Origin: an uncultured Ruminiclostridium sp.
GTDB lineage: Bacteria > Bacillota > Clostridia > Oscillospirales > Ruminococcaceae
DNA: 64,000 nucleotides
Direction: 5' to 3'
NCBI GenBank assembly: GCA_910588335.1
Contig: CAJUQV010000001.1
Location: 124,001-188,000 of the forward strand
A model generated the notes under the pieces. It was given only the letters and a program-made list of their open reading frames with translations. It was not told where the DNA came from and did no database searches. Positions 27,172-35,364 of this stretch are shown in pieces. The first letter of the stretch is position 1; each line of letters starts with the position of its first letter. A program made the position numbers and the translations under genes.

Positions 27172-29349
27172 ATGATATATACGATTGAACTCCTAACCGA
27201 CCGAATAAAAAGCGGCGAAAAGCAATATGATCTGGAAAAAATCCTTTCCGCCTATGAGTTTGCGGAAAACGCCCACCGAGGACAGATCCGCACAAGCGGG
27301 GAGCCTTATATAAGCCATCCCGTGGCGGTAGCTTATATTCTGCTGGAAATGTGCATGGATACCGACACCATCTGCGCGGCGCTGCTTCACGACGTTGTGG
27401 AGGATACCGGCACCTCTCTCGATACTCTGAAGAAAAAATTTGGCGAAGACGTGGCTCTGCTGGTAGACGGCGTTACCAAAATAGGTCAGGTACCCTTGAA
27501 CACAAAAGAAGAGCAGCACGCCGAAAATATCCGCAAAATACTTATGGCGATGAGCAAGGATATACGCGTTATTATCATAAAGCTTGCGGACAGACTGCAC
27601 AATATGCGCACCTTGGCCTGCCGCCCTCCCGAAAAGCAAAGAAAAACCTCTCTTGAAACCATGAGCTTTTACGCTCCCATAGCCCATAGATTGGGTATGA
27701 ACGACGTAAAAGAGGAAATGGAGGACGTGGCGCTTTACTACCTTGACCCCTACGGCTACAAAGAGGTGGAAAACGCTTTGGCCGCCAAAAAGGACAAGGG
27801 CGAAAGCTTTATAGAAACCATAAAAAAACGCATTGGAGAAAGGATAACCGACATTCAGCCGCCCCCAATCATCGAAGGCAGAGTTAAGAGCATTTACAGC
27901 ATTTATAAAAAAGTATATGTAAAGGGCAAGAATATCGAGGAAATTTACGACATTTACGCGGTAAGAGTAATCGTGCACACCATTGTGGAATGCTATAACG
28001 TCCTGGGAATAGTTCACGATATGTTCAGACCCATACCGTTCCGCTTCAAGGATTATATCGCCACCCCCAAGCCCAACAGGTACCAGTCCCTTCATACTAC
28101 CGTAATAGGAAGAGAGGGTATCCCCTTTGAAGTGCAGATTCGCACGCTTGAAATGCACAATACCGCTCAGTACGGAGTCGCGGCTCACTGGAAGTACAAG
28201 GCGGGACTGGGCAAAAAGGTGGCGGGAGAAAAACGCTTCGACTGGATACGCCAGATTCTGGATCAGCAGCAGGAGGCTGACGACGTAGAGCTTATCGCGG
28301 AGGCGGTAAAGGTTGATCTTGCCCCCGATGACGTTTATGTGTTTACCCCGAAGGGCGACGTAATAACCCTTCCCTTAGGCTCAACGGTAATAGACTTTGC
28401 CTACGCAATACACACTCAGGTGGGCAACCGTATGACCGGCGCGAAGGTGGGCGGAAGAATGGCAACCTTCGATTATCAGCTTAAAACGGGCGACATAGTG
28501 GAGATAATGACCACCAACAGCCCCAACTACGGTCCCAACCGCCACTGGCTGGACATAGCCAAAACAAACGAAGCCAAAGGAAAAATCAGGGCGTGGTTCA
28601 AACGGGAATGCCGAGCCGAAAACATTTCCAGAGGCAAAGCCGCCTTTGACGCGGAAATGAAAAGAAACAGCATTTTTCCCGACGAGGAGTTTTTAAAGCA
28701 GATAGCCAAACGTCAGCACTTTGACATTGTGGACGATTTCTACGCGGCCATAGGCTACGGCGGGGTAATGCTGAGCAAGATAATCAGAAAGGCCAAAGAG
28801 GACTATCTGAAAATGCAAAAGCCTCCGTCCCCACCCGAATCCGTCCATGATGTGGAAACGGCGGTCAGTGAAAATATAGCCAGAAAGCAGAGCAGCGGCG
28901 TTATCGTCGACGGAATAGAAGGCTGCGCGGTACATTTTGCCAGATGCTGCAACCCCCTGCCCGGAGACGATATAATAGGTTTTGTTACAAGGGGCTTCGG
29001 CGTATCGGTGCATAAGCTGGACTGTAAAAACGTAACGGAACAGCAGAACGATCCCTCAAACAGCGAACGCTGGATCAGCGTGAAATGGGCGGCGGGCGCC
29101 AAAGCAAACTATGAAGCAATATTGGATATAGTGGCTCAGGACAGAACGGCGCTTATAGCGGATATTTCCACCGCCATTGCCGCCGGCCGCATACCGATTC
29201 ACGAAATAAACGCCCATAATTTAAAAAACGGCAACGCCAACGTTACGGTAACCGTGGAAATAAGCGGCTTGGAGCAGCTTAAAAACATGATAGTCAAACT
29301 AAAAAAAATCGAGGGGGTCATTACCGTTGAAAGAACGGGAAAAAATTAA
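27172..29349 (+). CDS. relA: Bifunctional (p)ppGpp synthetase/hydrolase
   Basis: 725 residues with the full Rel layout. The HD hydrolase domain has HDVVEDT (about 75-80), intact for ppGpp breakdown. The synthetase domain has RFKDYIATPKPNRYQSLHT (about 290-310). A TGS domain (VYVFTPKGDVITLPLG, about 390), the zinc-finger-type segment CAVHFARCCNPLPGDDI and a C-terminal ACT domain follow. It controls the stringent response. Its stop is directly followed by the ATG of the next gene. Confidence 0.96.
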   Translation: MIYTIELLTDRIKSGEKQYDLEKILSAYEFAENAHRGQIRTSGEPYISHPVAVAYILLEMCMDTDTICAALLHDVVEDTGTSLDTLKKKFGEDVALLVDGVTKIGQVPLNTKEEQHAENIRKILMAMSKDIRVIIIKLADRLHNMRTLACRPPEKQRKTSLETMSFYAPIAHRLGMNDVKEEMEDVALYYLDPYGYKEVENALAAKKDKGESFIETIKKRIGERITDIQPPPIIEGRVKSIYSIYKKVYVKGKNIEEIYDIYAVRVIVHTIVECYNVLGIVHDMFRPIPFRFKDYIATPKPNRYQSLHTTVIGREGIPFEVQIRTLEMHNTAQYGVAAHWKYKAGLGKKVAGEKRFDWIRQILDQQQEADDVELIAEAVKVDLAPDDVYVFTPKGDVITLPLGSTVIDFAYAIHTQVGNRMTGAKVGGRMATFDYQLKTGDIVEIMTTNSPNYGPNRHWLDIAKTNEAKGKIRAWFKRECRAENISRGKAAFDAEMKRNSIFPDEEFLKQIAKRQHFDIVDDFYAAIGYGGVMLSKIIRKAKEDYLKMQKPPSPPESVHDVETAVSENIARKQSSGVIVDGIEGCAVHFARCCNPLPGDDIIGFVTRGFGVSVHKLDCKNVTEQQNDPSNSERWISVKWAAGAKANYEAILDIVAQDRTALIADISTAIAAGRIPIHEINAHNLKNGNANVTVTVEISGLEQLKNMIVKLKKIEGVITVERTGKN

Positions 29350-29970
29350 ATGAATAATCCTGTAAAACTCGCGCTTCCGCCTATTGAAGAAAATTGCTAT
29401 ATTCTTCCCGACGGAGAGGGCGAAGCTATTGTCATCGATCCCGGCTCGGCTCCCGAAATTATAGAGGAGGAGCTGGAAAAACGAGGTCTTGTACCCCAAA
29501 GGATACTTCTGACTCACGGGCATTTTGATCACATGAGCGGAGCCAAATATTTAAAGGAAAAATACGGAGCGAAGGTTTATATCCATAAAAACGACGAGTG
29601 CATGCTGTCGGATATGGTAAAATCCGGCGCCATGATAGCCCCGTTTTTTGAATATGTGCCGGTGGAATGCGACGGATATTTAAAAGAAGGGGACATTATA
29701 AGACAGGGGCGGTTGGAAATTATAGTAATGGAAACCCCGGGACACAGCAGAGGAAGCGTTTGTTTCATAGAAGGAGACAGTATTTTTACCGGGGACACTA
29801 TCTTCCGTGGATCCGTGGGAAGAACGGATTTATATATGGGAGATTACAAGGAGCTTAACCGATCGCTCAGAAGGTTGGCGGAAACGGAAGGAAATTACCT
29901 CCTGTTCTGCGGACACGGAGAGGACAGCAGCTTAAACAATGAAAGAATGTCAAATCCTTTTCTGATTTGA
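29350..29970 (+). CDS. Metallo-beta-lactamase fold hydrolase (glyoxalase II-like)
   Basis: 206 residues. The metal-binding motif is LTHGHFDHMSG (about 57-67), with later ligands in ETPGHSRGS, FTGDTIF and CGHGED. The compact size and lack of a C-terminal extension match the YcbL/GloB-like subgroup common after relA in Firmicutes. The substrate is unknown, possibly a thioester such as S-lactoylglutathione-like compounds. Translation is probably coupled, since the ATG begins on the base after the relA stop. Confidence 0.88.
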   Translation: MNNPVKLALPPIEENCYILPDGEGEAIVIDPGSAPEIIEEELEKRGLVPQRILLTHGHFDHMSGAKYLKEKYGAKVYIHKNDECMLSDMVKSGAMIAPFFEYVPVECDGYLKEGDIIRQGRLEIIVMETPGHSRGSVCFIEGDSIFTGDTIFRGSVGRTDLYMGDYKELNRSLRRLAETEGNYLLFCGHGEDSSLNNERMSNPFLI

Positions 29971-29973
29971 CTT

Positions 29974-30077
29974 ATGCTAATCTTTGATCAAAGTACAGAC
30001 AATTATACGTATGATCAAAAATCAGTGCTTAGGGTGCAATCTTTAATCAAGTCTATAACTTGATTAAAGATTGGCAT
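29974..30077. repeat. Family B two-hairpin element
   Basis: Begins TGCTAATCTTTGATCA and ends GATTGGCATTA. The linker CAGTGCTTAGGGTGCAAT separates hairpins built on CTTTGATCA/TGATCAAAA and CTTTAATCAAG/CTTGATTAAAG. It fills the space between the MBL gene and the next gene. Confidence 0.85.
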
Positions 30078-30101
30078 TATTGAAAACAGAAAGGTACCGT
30101 T

Positions 30102-30533
30102 ATGTCAGAAATAATCACAGCAATTAAAGAATTTACGGAAACCGCCGCGAAAAAGGCGGATACAGCCTATCGGGCTTCCATGCTGAAGCTGTCCGCCGCC
30201 GCGCTTGCCAAAATGTTGGAAATACAATACCGCGAACTGGGATTGGCGGTTTATAAAATGTGCAAAAGCGAGGACAGCGCAGGAAATGAAGAGTGTGAGG
30301 AAATCGCCGCCATGACCGTTCAGATAGACGGCACACGAAAAAGAATCGCCGCGCTTGAAAAACGTATAGAGTACATTATGGGGCTTGTTCGCTGCCCCGG
30401 CTGCGGGAACACCGTCAAGATGAGAAACGCTTACTGTTCCTCCTGCGGAAAGCGGCTTGCCGCCGAAGAGGAAAAAGGTATTGAGGAAAACGAAAACCAG
30501 ATTGAGAATCAAATGTTAAAAATTACCGATTAA
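30102..30533 (+). CDS. Helical protein with C-terminal zinc ribbon
   Basis: 143 residues. A long helical, Ala/Lys/Glu-rich coiled-coil-like region (1-95) is followed by a zinc ribbon CPGCGNTVKMRNAYCSSCG (about 101-119) and an acidic tail. This double-CxxC ribbon is common in small regulatory or scaffold proteins. No function can be assigned. AAAGG lies about nine bases before the ATG. Confidence 0.75.
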   Translation: MSEIITAIKEFTETAAKKADTAYRASMLKLSAAALAKMLEIQYRELGLAVYKMCKSEDSAGNEECEEIAAMTVQIDGTRKRIAALEKRIEYIMGLVRCPGCGNTVKMRNAYCSSCGKRLAAEEEKGIEENENQIENQMLKITD

Positions 30534-30628
30534 ATTTGCACTTATAATTTTGACTTCCTTTCAGATAATAGTAACGGGATTTTGTATCCCCTATAAATGA
30601 AAGTAAATCGAAAGGAATGGTCATAAAA

Positions 30629-31216
30629 ATGAATAAACTTAAGATTATTCTTGCTGCTTCCGTAGCTGCTTTATCCTTATCCGTCTCCGCGTTTGCGGTA
30701 GGTAACGTCATCGACGACATCGGCGACGGCGCCGATGACATTATCGACGGCGTAGGCGACGCGGCCGACGATATTGTGGACGGCGGCGATGACAACAACG
30801 ATAATGCCCCCGGAGACGATAATAACGACAATGCTCCCGGCGATGATAATAACAACAATGCTCCCGGAGATGAAACAACGAGTGAAGGCGATCAAACCAC
30901 AACACCTGCTATAGTAACTACAACACCTGTCATCGTAACCACAACTCCCGCAATAGTTACTACAACACCTGTTGTGACTACCACACCCGCCGTTGTAACG
31001 ACTACTACTCCCGCAACCTCTGTTGTTACCACTACTTCTGAGAGCACCAAGCCCGACGTATCCTCCGCCACTACTTCCGCCGCAATAACAACCACTAAGA
31101 CTGCGGTAGGCAGTGTGGGCGGAAATAACCCCGGTACCGGTGTGGCTATCGGCGTTACCGCCGCCGGCGCAATCGCTGCCGGTATAACCGCCGCTGCCGC
31201 TAAGAAGCGCAAGTAA
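30629..31216 (+). CDS. Secreted repeat protein with C-terminal anchor
   Basis: About 195 residues from ATG at 30629. An ATG four codons earlier is only two bases from the ribosome site. The order is a signal peptide (ends SAFA, about 24), an acidic stretch with the heptad-like repeat DDNNDNAPG three times, then six or more TTTPAIV/TTTPVIV repeats, and the end NNPGTGVAIGVTAAGA...KKRK. Composition suggests an extended, cell-wall-spanning and probably glycosylated stalk (inference). No catalytic domain is present. Confidence 0.75.
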   Translation: MNKLKIILAASVAALSLSVSAFAVGNVIDDIGDGADDIIDGVGDAADDIVDGGDDNNDNAPGDDNNDNAPGDDNNNNAPGDETTSEGDQTTTPAIVTTTPVIVTTTPAIVTTTPVVTTTPAVVTTTTPATSVVTTTSESTKPDVSSATTSAAITTTKTAVGSVGGNNPGTGVAIGVTAAGAIAAGITAAAAKKRK

Positions 31217-31280
31217 CGCAAATTGATAAAACAAAAAGCCCGTAAAGCCGCTTTAAACCGTTAAACGAGGCTTTGAATAC

Positions 31281-31330
31281 AAAAGGCTGCGATCCCGACA
31301 ACACGGTGACCGCAGCTTTTTGTATTTTTT
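31281..31330 (+). terminator. Intrinsic terminator
   Basis: AAGGCTGCG pairs with CGCAGCTTTTT around a 20-base loop region and is followed by TGTATTTTTT. It ends the transcript of the repeat protein. Confidence 0.75.
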
Positions 31331-31336
31331 TACATA

Positions 31337-31458
31337 ATACTAATACTGTTAACCAATTAAAAATTGGAAAAATGGTTTTTAATTGGTTAACAGTGTTTCG
31401 GGTGTAATAACCATTTTGACTATGATTTTATCCTGTGTCAAAATGGTTATTAGTATAA
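31337..31458. repeat. Paired-hairpin element, family A copy 3
   Basis: Nearly identical to 330-450 over about 115 bases; it differs at the right terminus (TTAGTATAA here, TTAATATAA there). Both hairpins and the linker GTGTTTCGGGTGTAAT are intact, so the two copies are recent duplicates or are maintained. Confidence 0.88.
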
Positions 31459-31529
31459 TCTGTGTTTTGATAAATACTCGTTTTCCTTCGAGGTTATCTC
31501 AGAACGGTAAAGACTTTTTTTACAGACCC

Positions 31530-31576
31530 TTGCACCCGAAACACTAATCCAGCAATTTTAAAAGGAATTAGTATAC
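31530..31576. repeat. Half element of family B type at a stop codon
   Basis: Linker TTGCACCCGAAACACTAATCC, then a weak stem ending GGAATTAGTATAC. The sequence complementary to its terminal TTA is the TAA stop of the permease gene at 31568. Confidence 0.7.
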
Positions 31577-33331
31577 TAATATATTCGCATTTTCCGAACT
31601 TTTATAAGCCGTATGCTCCGAAAACTCCTTGAGAGCTTCCGGGCTGTCCACATATGTTCTGAAATAATATCTGTGTCTGTTGTTGAAAATCATGTCTCCT
31701 GAGACGTCAAATTCGTCTTTTCCGTACTTTTCCGTGAACTCGTCATACTGCCAATCCGTAAGCTCGTATAAAGCGATCTCAAAAATAAGGGCATTTTCAT
31801 AATAGTATTTCTCGTCAATGTACGAATAGGCGTTTTCCCGGTCGGGACTTACCCGCGCGTCGGATATAATGTTCGGATAACCGAAATCCCAGTATTGGTA
31901 AAAATTGCCTTTGAAATTTTTTGACATTTCCGCCAATCTGTCAGAAATATTTTTTAGGTATTCCGAATCCGTGACTATATATGAAGCGACGTCGGTTTTT
32001 CTGTAAAAATATTTGGCTGTTTCATCTTCATAGACGGTTTTCCATCTGTGTTCCTCTTCCGACGCTTTATTGTAAAGATTATAAAGCCGTGAGTATTCTT
32101 CATCACTTTCACCGTTGTAATTATTATGTTCAAACAACGCGTTGTTATATACCGACATCATTTCGTTATATTCAGCTTCGGTTTTTTCCTCAAATCCATA
32201 TACCGATACGATAGCCATATTGCCGTTAAACGGTATATAAGTACGTGGAATGTTCGGGAATAAAATCGCCCCCAGAATAAAAAAGTAAAATATCCAGTAG
32301 CCGGCGGTAAATATGAAAAGATGCCGTACTTTTTTAAATACGCCCCTGGGAGTGTTTTCAAAAATCATATTGGTGATAACAAAGGTGCCGAATATGACCA
32401 CAAGAGTTATTCCCACAAAGTGGCCTTCTTTAACGGTGGCGGAGACAAAATCTCCGAAATTTTTCTCCCGTCTGTAATAAAACGTATCCAAAGACAGCAG
32501 CGCCGGTGTAAGCGTCGCCATAAACATTATAATATACTGTATCGGGTACCTTGTCTTTGAAAAAGCCAGCGTGTCCTGTCCTTCCCCGCTGCGCCTGCGG
32601 TGAAGCAGGAAAGCGGCCGCAAGCTGTATCCCTCCCATTACGACGGGCAGCAGTCCCAGCAACAGCCAGTCACGGTCATATTGAAAAAACAGCTGCACCG
32701 AATAAAAAGGGGTTAAAAAGCTGAGTATTTTTTCAAACGCAATCATATAAACCAGGCTGTCTAAATTAAAAATACTCAGAAACCCTCCGAACAGCTCAAG
32801 CGCCAGAAAATTCAGTATCAAAAAGATCATAATAAAACTGAATACAGATTTTGAAAGCACCAGCGCCAGCACCGTGGCCGATGAAACGGTAAAATACAGC
32901 ATAAACCCGGGCAAAAAATATCTTATTGCTTCGGTAAATCCCAACATAACCGTCACTAAAAACAAAAACAGCCATATCATTAAAAAGGACATAAACGCCG
33001 CCAAGCTGAAGCCCCAGAAATAACAGCTTTTTTTCACCGGCATAACAGTGTAAAAATCATACTCCCCCCGCTTGAACATATGCTGAAACATTATAAGGGG
33101 CATGAATACGCCCAACAGTCCGGAAATCGCGATAAACCCCACCTGTTCGCCCGTATTGTAACTCCACGCGTTCATTGTCAGTATAAAAGTTATCAGAGAT
33201 ACCATAAATATGAGCACTATGAAAACCTTGTTGGAGGATAAACCGTAAAGAGTTATTCTGAAGGTTTTTCTCATATATTCCCCCGCTCTTTCTCCTATCA
33301 AACCTTTGTTTGTATCCGCCGCTGTTGTCAT
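31568..33331 (-). CDS. ABC-2 type permease with large extracytoplasmic region
   Basis: About 587 residues from ATG at 33331, preceded by AAGGAGG nine bases away. Six or so membrane segments in the N-terminal 280 residues are followed by further segments and a hydrophilic C-terminal domain of about 230 residues rich in Tyr/Asp/Glu. It pairs with the ATPase directly upstream; the start overlaps that gene's stop (ATGA). With the GntR regulator the trio resembles the YtrABC-type cell-envelope stress exporters of Firmicutes. The substrate is unknown. Its last codons and stop come from the family B element end. Confidence 0.8.
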   Translation of the reverse strand: MTTAADTNKGLIGERAGEYMRKTFRITLYGLSSNKVFIVLIFMVSLITFILTMNAWSYNTGEQVGFIAISGLLGVFMPLIMFQHMFKRGEYDFYTVMPVKKSCYFWGFSLAAFMSFLMIWLFLFLVTVMLGFTEAIRYFLPGFMLYFTVSSATVLALVLSKSVFSFIMIFLILNFLALELFGGFLSIFNLDSLVYMIAFEKILSFLTPFYSVQLFFQYDRDWLLLGLLPVVMGGIQLAAAFLLHRRRSGEGQDTLAFSKTRYPIQYIIMFMATLTPALLSLDTFYYRREKNFGDFVSATVKEGHFVGITLVVIFGTFVITNMIFENTPRGVFKKVRHLFIFTAGYWIFYFFILGAILFPNIPRTYIPFNGNMAIVSVYGFEEKTEAEYNEMMSVYNNALFEHNNYNGESDEEYSRLYNLYNKASEEEHRWKTVYEDETAKYFYRKTDVASYIVTDSEYLKNISDRLAEMSKNFKGNFYQYWDFGYPNIISDARVSPDRENAYSYIDEKYYYENALIFEIALYELTDWQYDEFTEKYGKDEFDVSGDMIFNNRHRYYFRTYVDSPEALKEFSEHTAYKSSENANILVY

Positions 33332-34317
33332 TGTATCTCGCCTCCTTGGTTTTTTTTCTTCTCTTTGGGAGCAGTTTCGCATCCCAACGCCTCGCTTATC
33401 TCCGAAAGTCCGCTTATTCCCCTTTCCTTAAGCTTATAGGAAAATATTTCGTCAAGACTCAAAGACAGCGCTTCCATATAAGCAAGCTCGTTGCCTTTGT
33501 CTCTCGCCGCCGCTTCAAGTCTTTTACGTACAAATTCCTCGCTTCCCGCTGCAATAAAGCTTATTATCTGTCCGCTCTGTTTAAGCAATACGGGGCGAAC
33601 GGGGTCAACAATATCAAGTGGGAAATTGTTGTTCCGAAACATTACCTGATATTTGTTAACCGAATCCTTAAGGTCATCCAGCTCCGCGCTGAACACAAGT
33701 CTACCATTGTCTAACAGCACTATCCTGTCGCATATATCCTCCAGTTCCTTAAGGTTGTGGGAAGCCAAAAGTATGGTGGCGCCTTCGTCTGCCACATTTT
33801 CGATAAATATCCTCTTGGTTTTTTCTCTTGTTATGGGATCGAGGCCGTCAAAGGTCTCGTCGCATAATATATACTTCGCTTCGCAGGCCAAGGCGGTTAT
33901 AACGTCGTTCTGCCTTCTCATTCCCTTGGAAAAGCTTGAAAGGCTTTTATTTACGTTTAATCCGAATTCCTCCGCGAGAGCGTAAAATTTCTTCATGGAA
34001 AAACCTTCTCTTAAGTAATTGTACACGGACGCCATTTTCTTCATGCTCGAAGCGGGGCGATAATACTGCTCGTCGCTTATATAGGCTATCTTCGCCTTTG
34101 CCTTGGTGTTTTCGTAAACCGGATCCCCGTCTATCAGCACCGCTCCGCCATCCTGCTTGTAAATGCCCGCCGCGATTCTTAAAAGAGTGGATTTTCCCGC
34201 GCCGTTAACGCCGATAAGTCCCACTATGCTGCCATCGGGGATATCTAAACTGATATTGTCCAAGGATAACGTATCCGAATCACGGTAGCGCTTTGTTACA
34301 TTATCTATTTTTATCAT
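33328..34317 (-). CDS. ABC transporter ATP-binding protein (YtrB-like)
   Basis: About 329 residues from ATG at 34317 (MIKIDNVTKRYRD). Walker A is GVNGAGKSTLL (about 36-46), the signature SSFSKGMRRQ (about 132) and Walker B KYILCDETFDGLD. The C-terminal 90 residues follow the EcsA/YtrB type. It energises the adjacent permease. The start overlaps the end of the GntR gene by 17 bases, implying coupled translation. Confidence 0.92.
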   Translation of the reverse strand: MIKIDNVTKRYRDSDTLSLDNISLDIPDGSIVGLIGVNGAGKSTLLRIAAGIYKQDGGAVLIDGDPVYENTKAKAKIAYISDEQYYRPASSMKKMASVYNYLREGFSMKKFYALAEEFGLNVNKSLSSFSKGMRRQNDVITALACEAKYILCDETFDGLDPITREKTKRIFIENVADEGATILLASHNLKELEDICDRIVLLDNGRLVFSAELDDLKDSVNKYQVMFRNNNFPLDIVDPVRPVLLKQSGQIISFIAAGSEEFVRKRLEAAARDKGNELAYMEALSLSLDEIFSYKLKERGISGLSEISEALGCETAPKEKKKNQGGEIQ

Positions 34318-34717
34318 TTTCGCCGTTCCTTTCGTTTTTTTCCTTATAAGCCTCGTCAATGGCGGAAAGAGCCATTTCCGTAATGCAAGCTTTTTCCACG
34401 CCGCACCTTTCGGCGTTTTTTACACAGCGCAGAAGGGCGCGCTTTATTTCCTCCTTCTCTTCCGCCCTTGCTCCGGTAAGATCGGGACTGACAAAATACC
34501 CTCTGCCCATAGCGCTGTAAACCACTCCTGCCCGCTCCAATTCGGCGTAAGCCTTGGCGATGGTGTTGGGGTTTATGTTCATATCGGTAGCAAGCTGCCT
34601 TACAGACGGTATCTGTTCGTCGGACTTAAGCTCTCCCGATAGAATCATGTCTTTTATCCCTCCAACTATCTGCTTGTATATAGGGCGTTTATCCCTCATA
34701 TTTACCGTTAAAAACAT
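34301..34717 (-). CDS. GntR-family regulator (YtrA subfamily)
   Basis: 138 residues. A winged helix of about 70 residues (DMILSGELKSDEQIPSVRQLATDMNINPNTIAKAYAELERAGVV) is followed by a short YtrA-type dimerisation tail without a ligand-binding domain. It probably represses its own operon through the inverted repeat at 34754-34782. Members of the subfamily respond to cell-wall antibiotics in Bacillus (known for YtrA). Confidence 0.9.
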   Translation of the reverse strand: MFLTVNMRDKRPIYKQIVGGIKDMILSGELKSDEQIPSVRQLATDMNINPNTIAKAYAELERAGVVYSAMGRGYFVSPDLTGARAEEKEEIKRALLRCVKNAERCGVEKACITEMALSAIDEAYKEKNERNGENDKNR

Positions 34718-34753
34718 TTCCGATGCTTCACCTCCGTTTTGTCAAAACTATTC

Positions 34754-34782
34754 TAACTGTATTATTATTAGTAGTACAGTTA
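34754..34782. promoter_or_regulatory. Candidate YtrA-type operator
   Basis: Perfect inverted repeat TAACTGTA-N13-TACAGTTA, 37 bases upstream of the GntR start. Arm length and position fit autoregulation by the GntR protein (inference). Confidence 0.6.
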
Positions 34783-34881
34783 ACATTATAAATGTTTTGT
34801 AAGAATTTGTCAAGAAGTAAAATAAAATATGCAGATATTTTTAAAGAAAGATTTCCGATGTTAAAAATGCACAAGAGAACG

Positions 34882-34899
34882 AGTTAACTTATGCTAACT
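34882..34899. promoter_or_regulatory. Candidate iron-repressor site 1 upstream of feoA
   Basis: AGTTA-N8-TAACT. The same geometry recurs at 34988-35005, and both have GC just before TAACT. The half GCTAACT resembles one arm of DtxR/IdeR-type operators. Confidence 0.45.
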
Positions 34900-34952
34900 T
34901 ATAACATATTTAACAAAAATTTATCTTCCAAAGAAAAAATAAGAAAAATACG

Positions 34953-34981
34953 TTGACAAAGACATTTTTTTGAATTATAAT
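34953..34981 (+). promoter_or_regulatory. Consensus sigma-A promoter for feoAB
   Basis: TTGACA, 17 bases, TATAAT: a perfect consensus. The start point near 34988 falls inside the second AGTTA-N8-TAACT site, which suits repression by occlusion. Confidence 0.85.
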
Positions 34982-34987
34982 AAATTT

Positions 34988-35005
34988 AGTTACCAGGAGC
35001 TAACT
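34988..35005. promoter_or_regulatory. Candidate iron-repressor site 2 at the feo start point
   Basis: AGTTACCAGGAGCTAACT, an inverted repeat overlapping the predicted transcription start. A further half site AGTTAGCC lies at 35315, ahead of feoB. Confidence 0.5.
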
Positions 35006-35067
35006 GTACAGATAGACACAGAGATATAATAAATATGCTATGCTTACAAAAGAAAGGACACAACCAT

Positions 35068-35289
35068 ATGAATACTCTTAAGCAAGCCAAAATCGGAGAG
35101 ACCGTCAGGGTTGTAAAGGTTCACGGCGAGGGAGCAATAAGAAGACGAATTATGGATATGGGAATCACAAAAGGAGTGACTATTACCGTGCGTAAGGTTG
35201 CGCCTCTTGGCGACCCCATTGAAATCAACGTAAGGGGATACGAGCTTTCTTTAAGAAAAGCGGACGCGGAAATGATTGAAACAGAGTAA
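35068..35289 (+). CDS. feoA: Ferrous iron transport protein A
   Basis: 73 residues from ATG at 35068 (MNTLKQAKIGETVRVV), preceded by AGAAAGGA; an in-frame ATG at 35035 lacks a site. It is a single SH3-like FeoA domain with GEGAIRRRIMDMGITKGV and APLGDPIEINVRGYELSLRKADAEMI. The small cytoplasmic protein assists FeoB. It is first in the feo operon, behind a consensus promoter with candidate iron-responsive sites. Confidence 0.92.
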   Translation: MNTLKQAKIGETVRVVKVHGEGAIRRRIMDMGITKGVTITVRKVAPLGDPIEINVRGYELSLRKADAEMIETE

Positions 35290-35364
35290 GATAGAGATTA
35301 TTTTTTTGACAACGAGTTAGCCTATACCAACCAAAAGAAATTTCTAAAAAGGAGACATATAAAA

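Noticed and set aside
30677..31234. Gly/Ser/Tyr/Cys-rich 185-codon frame on the minus strand
   Set aside because: It is the antisense of the Thr/Val and Asp/Asn codon repeats of the surface protein; periodic composition explains its length.
34861..35067. Riboswitch in the feoA leader
   Set aside because: The region is explained by a consensus promoter and short inverted repeats; no larger conserved fold is seen.
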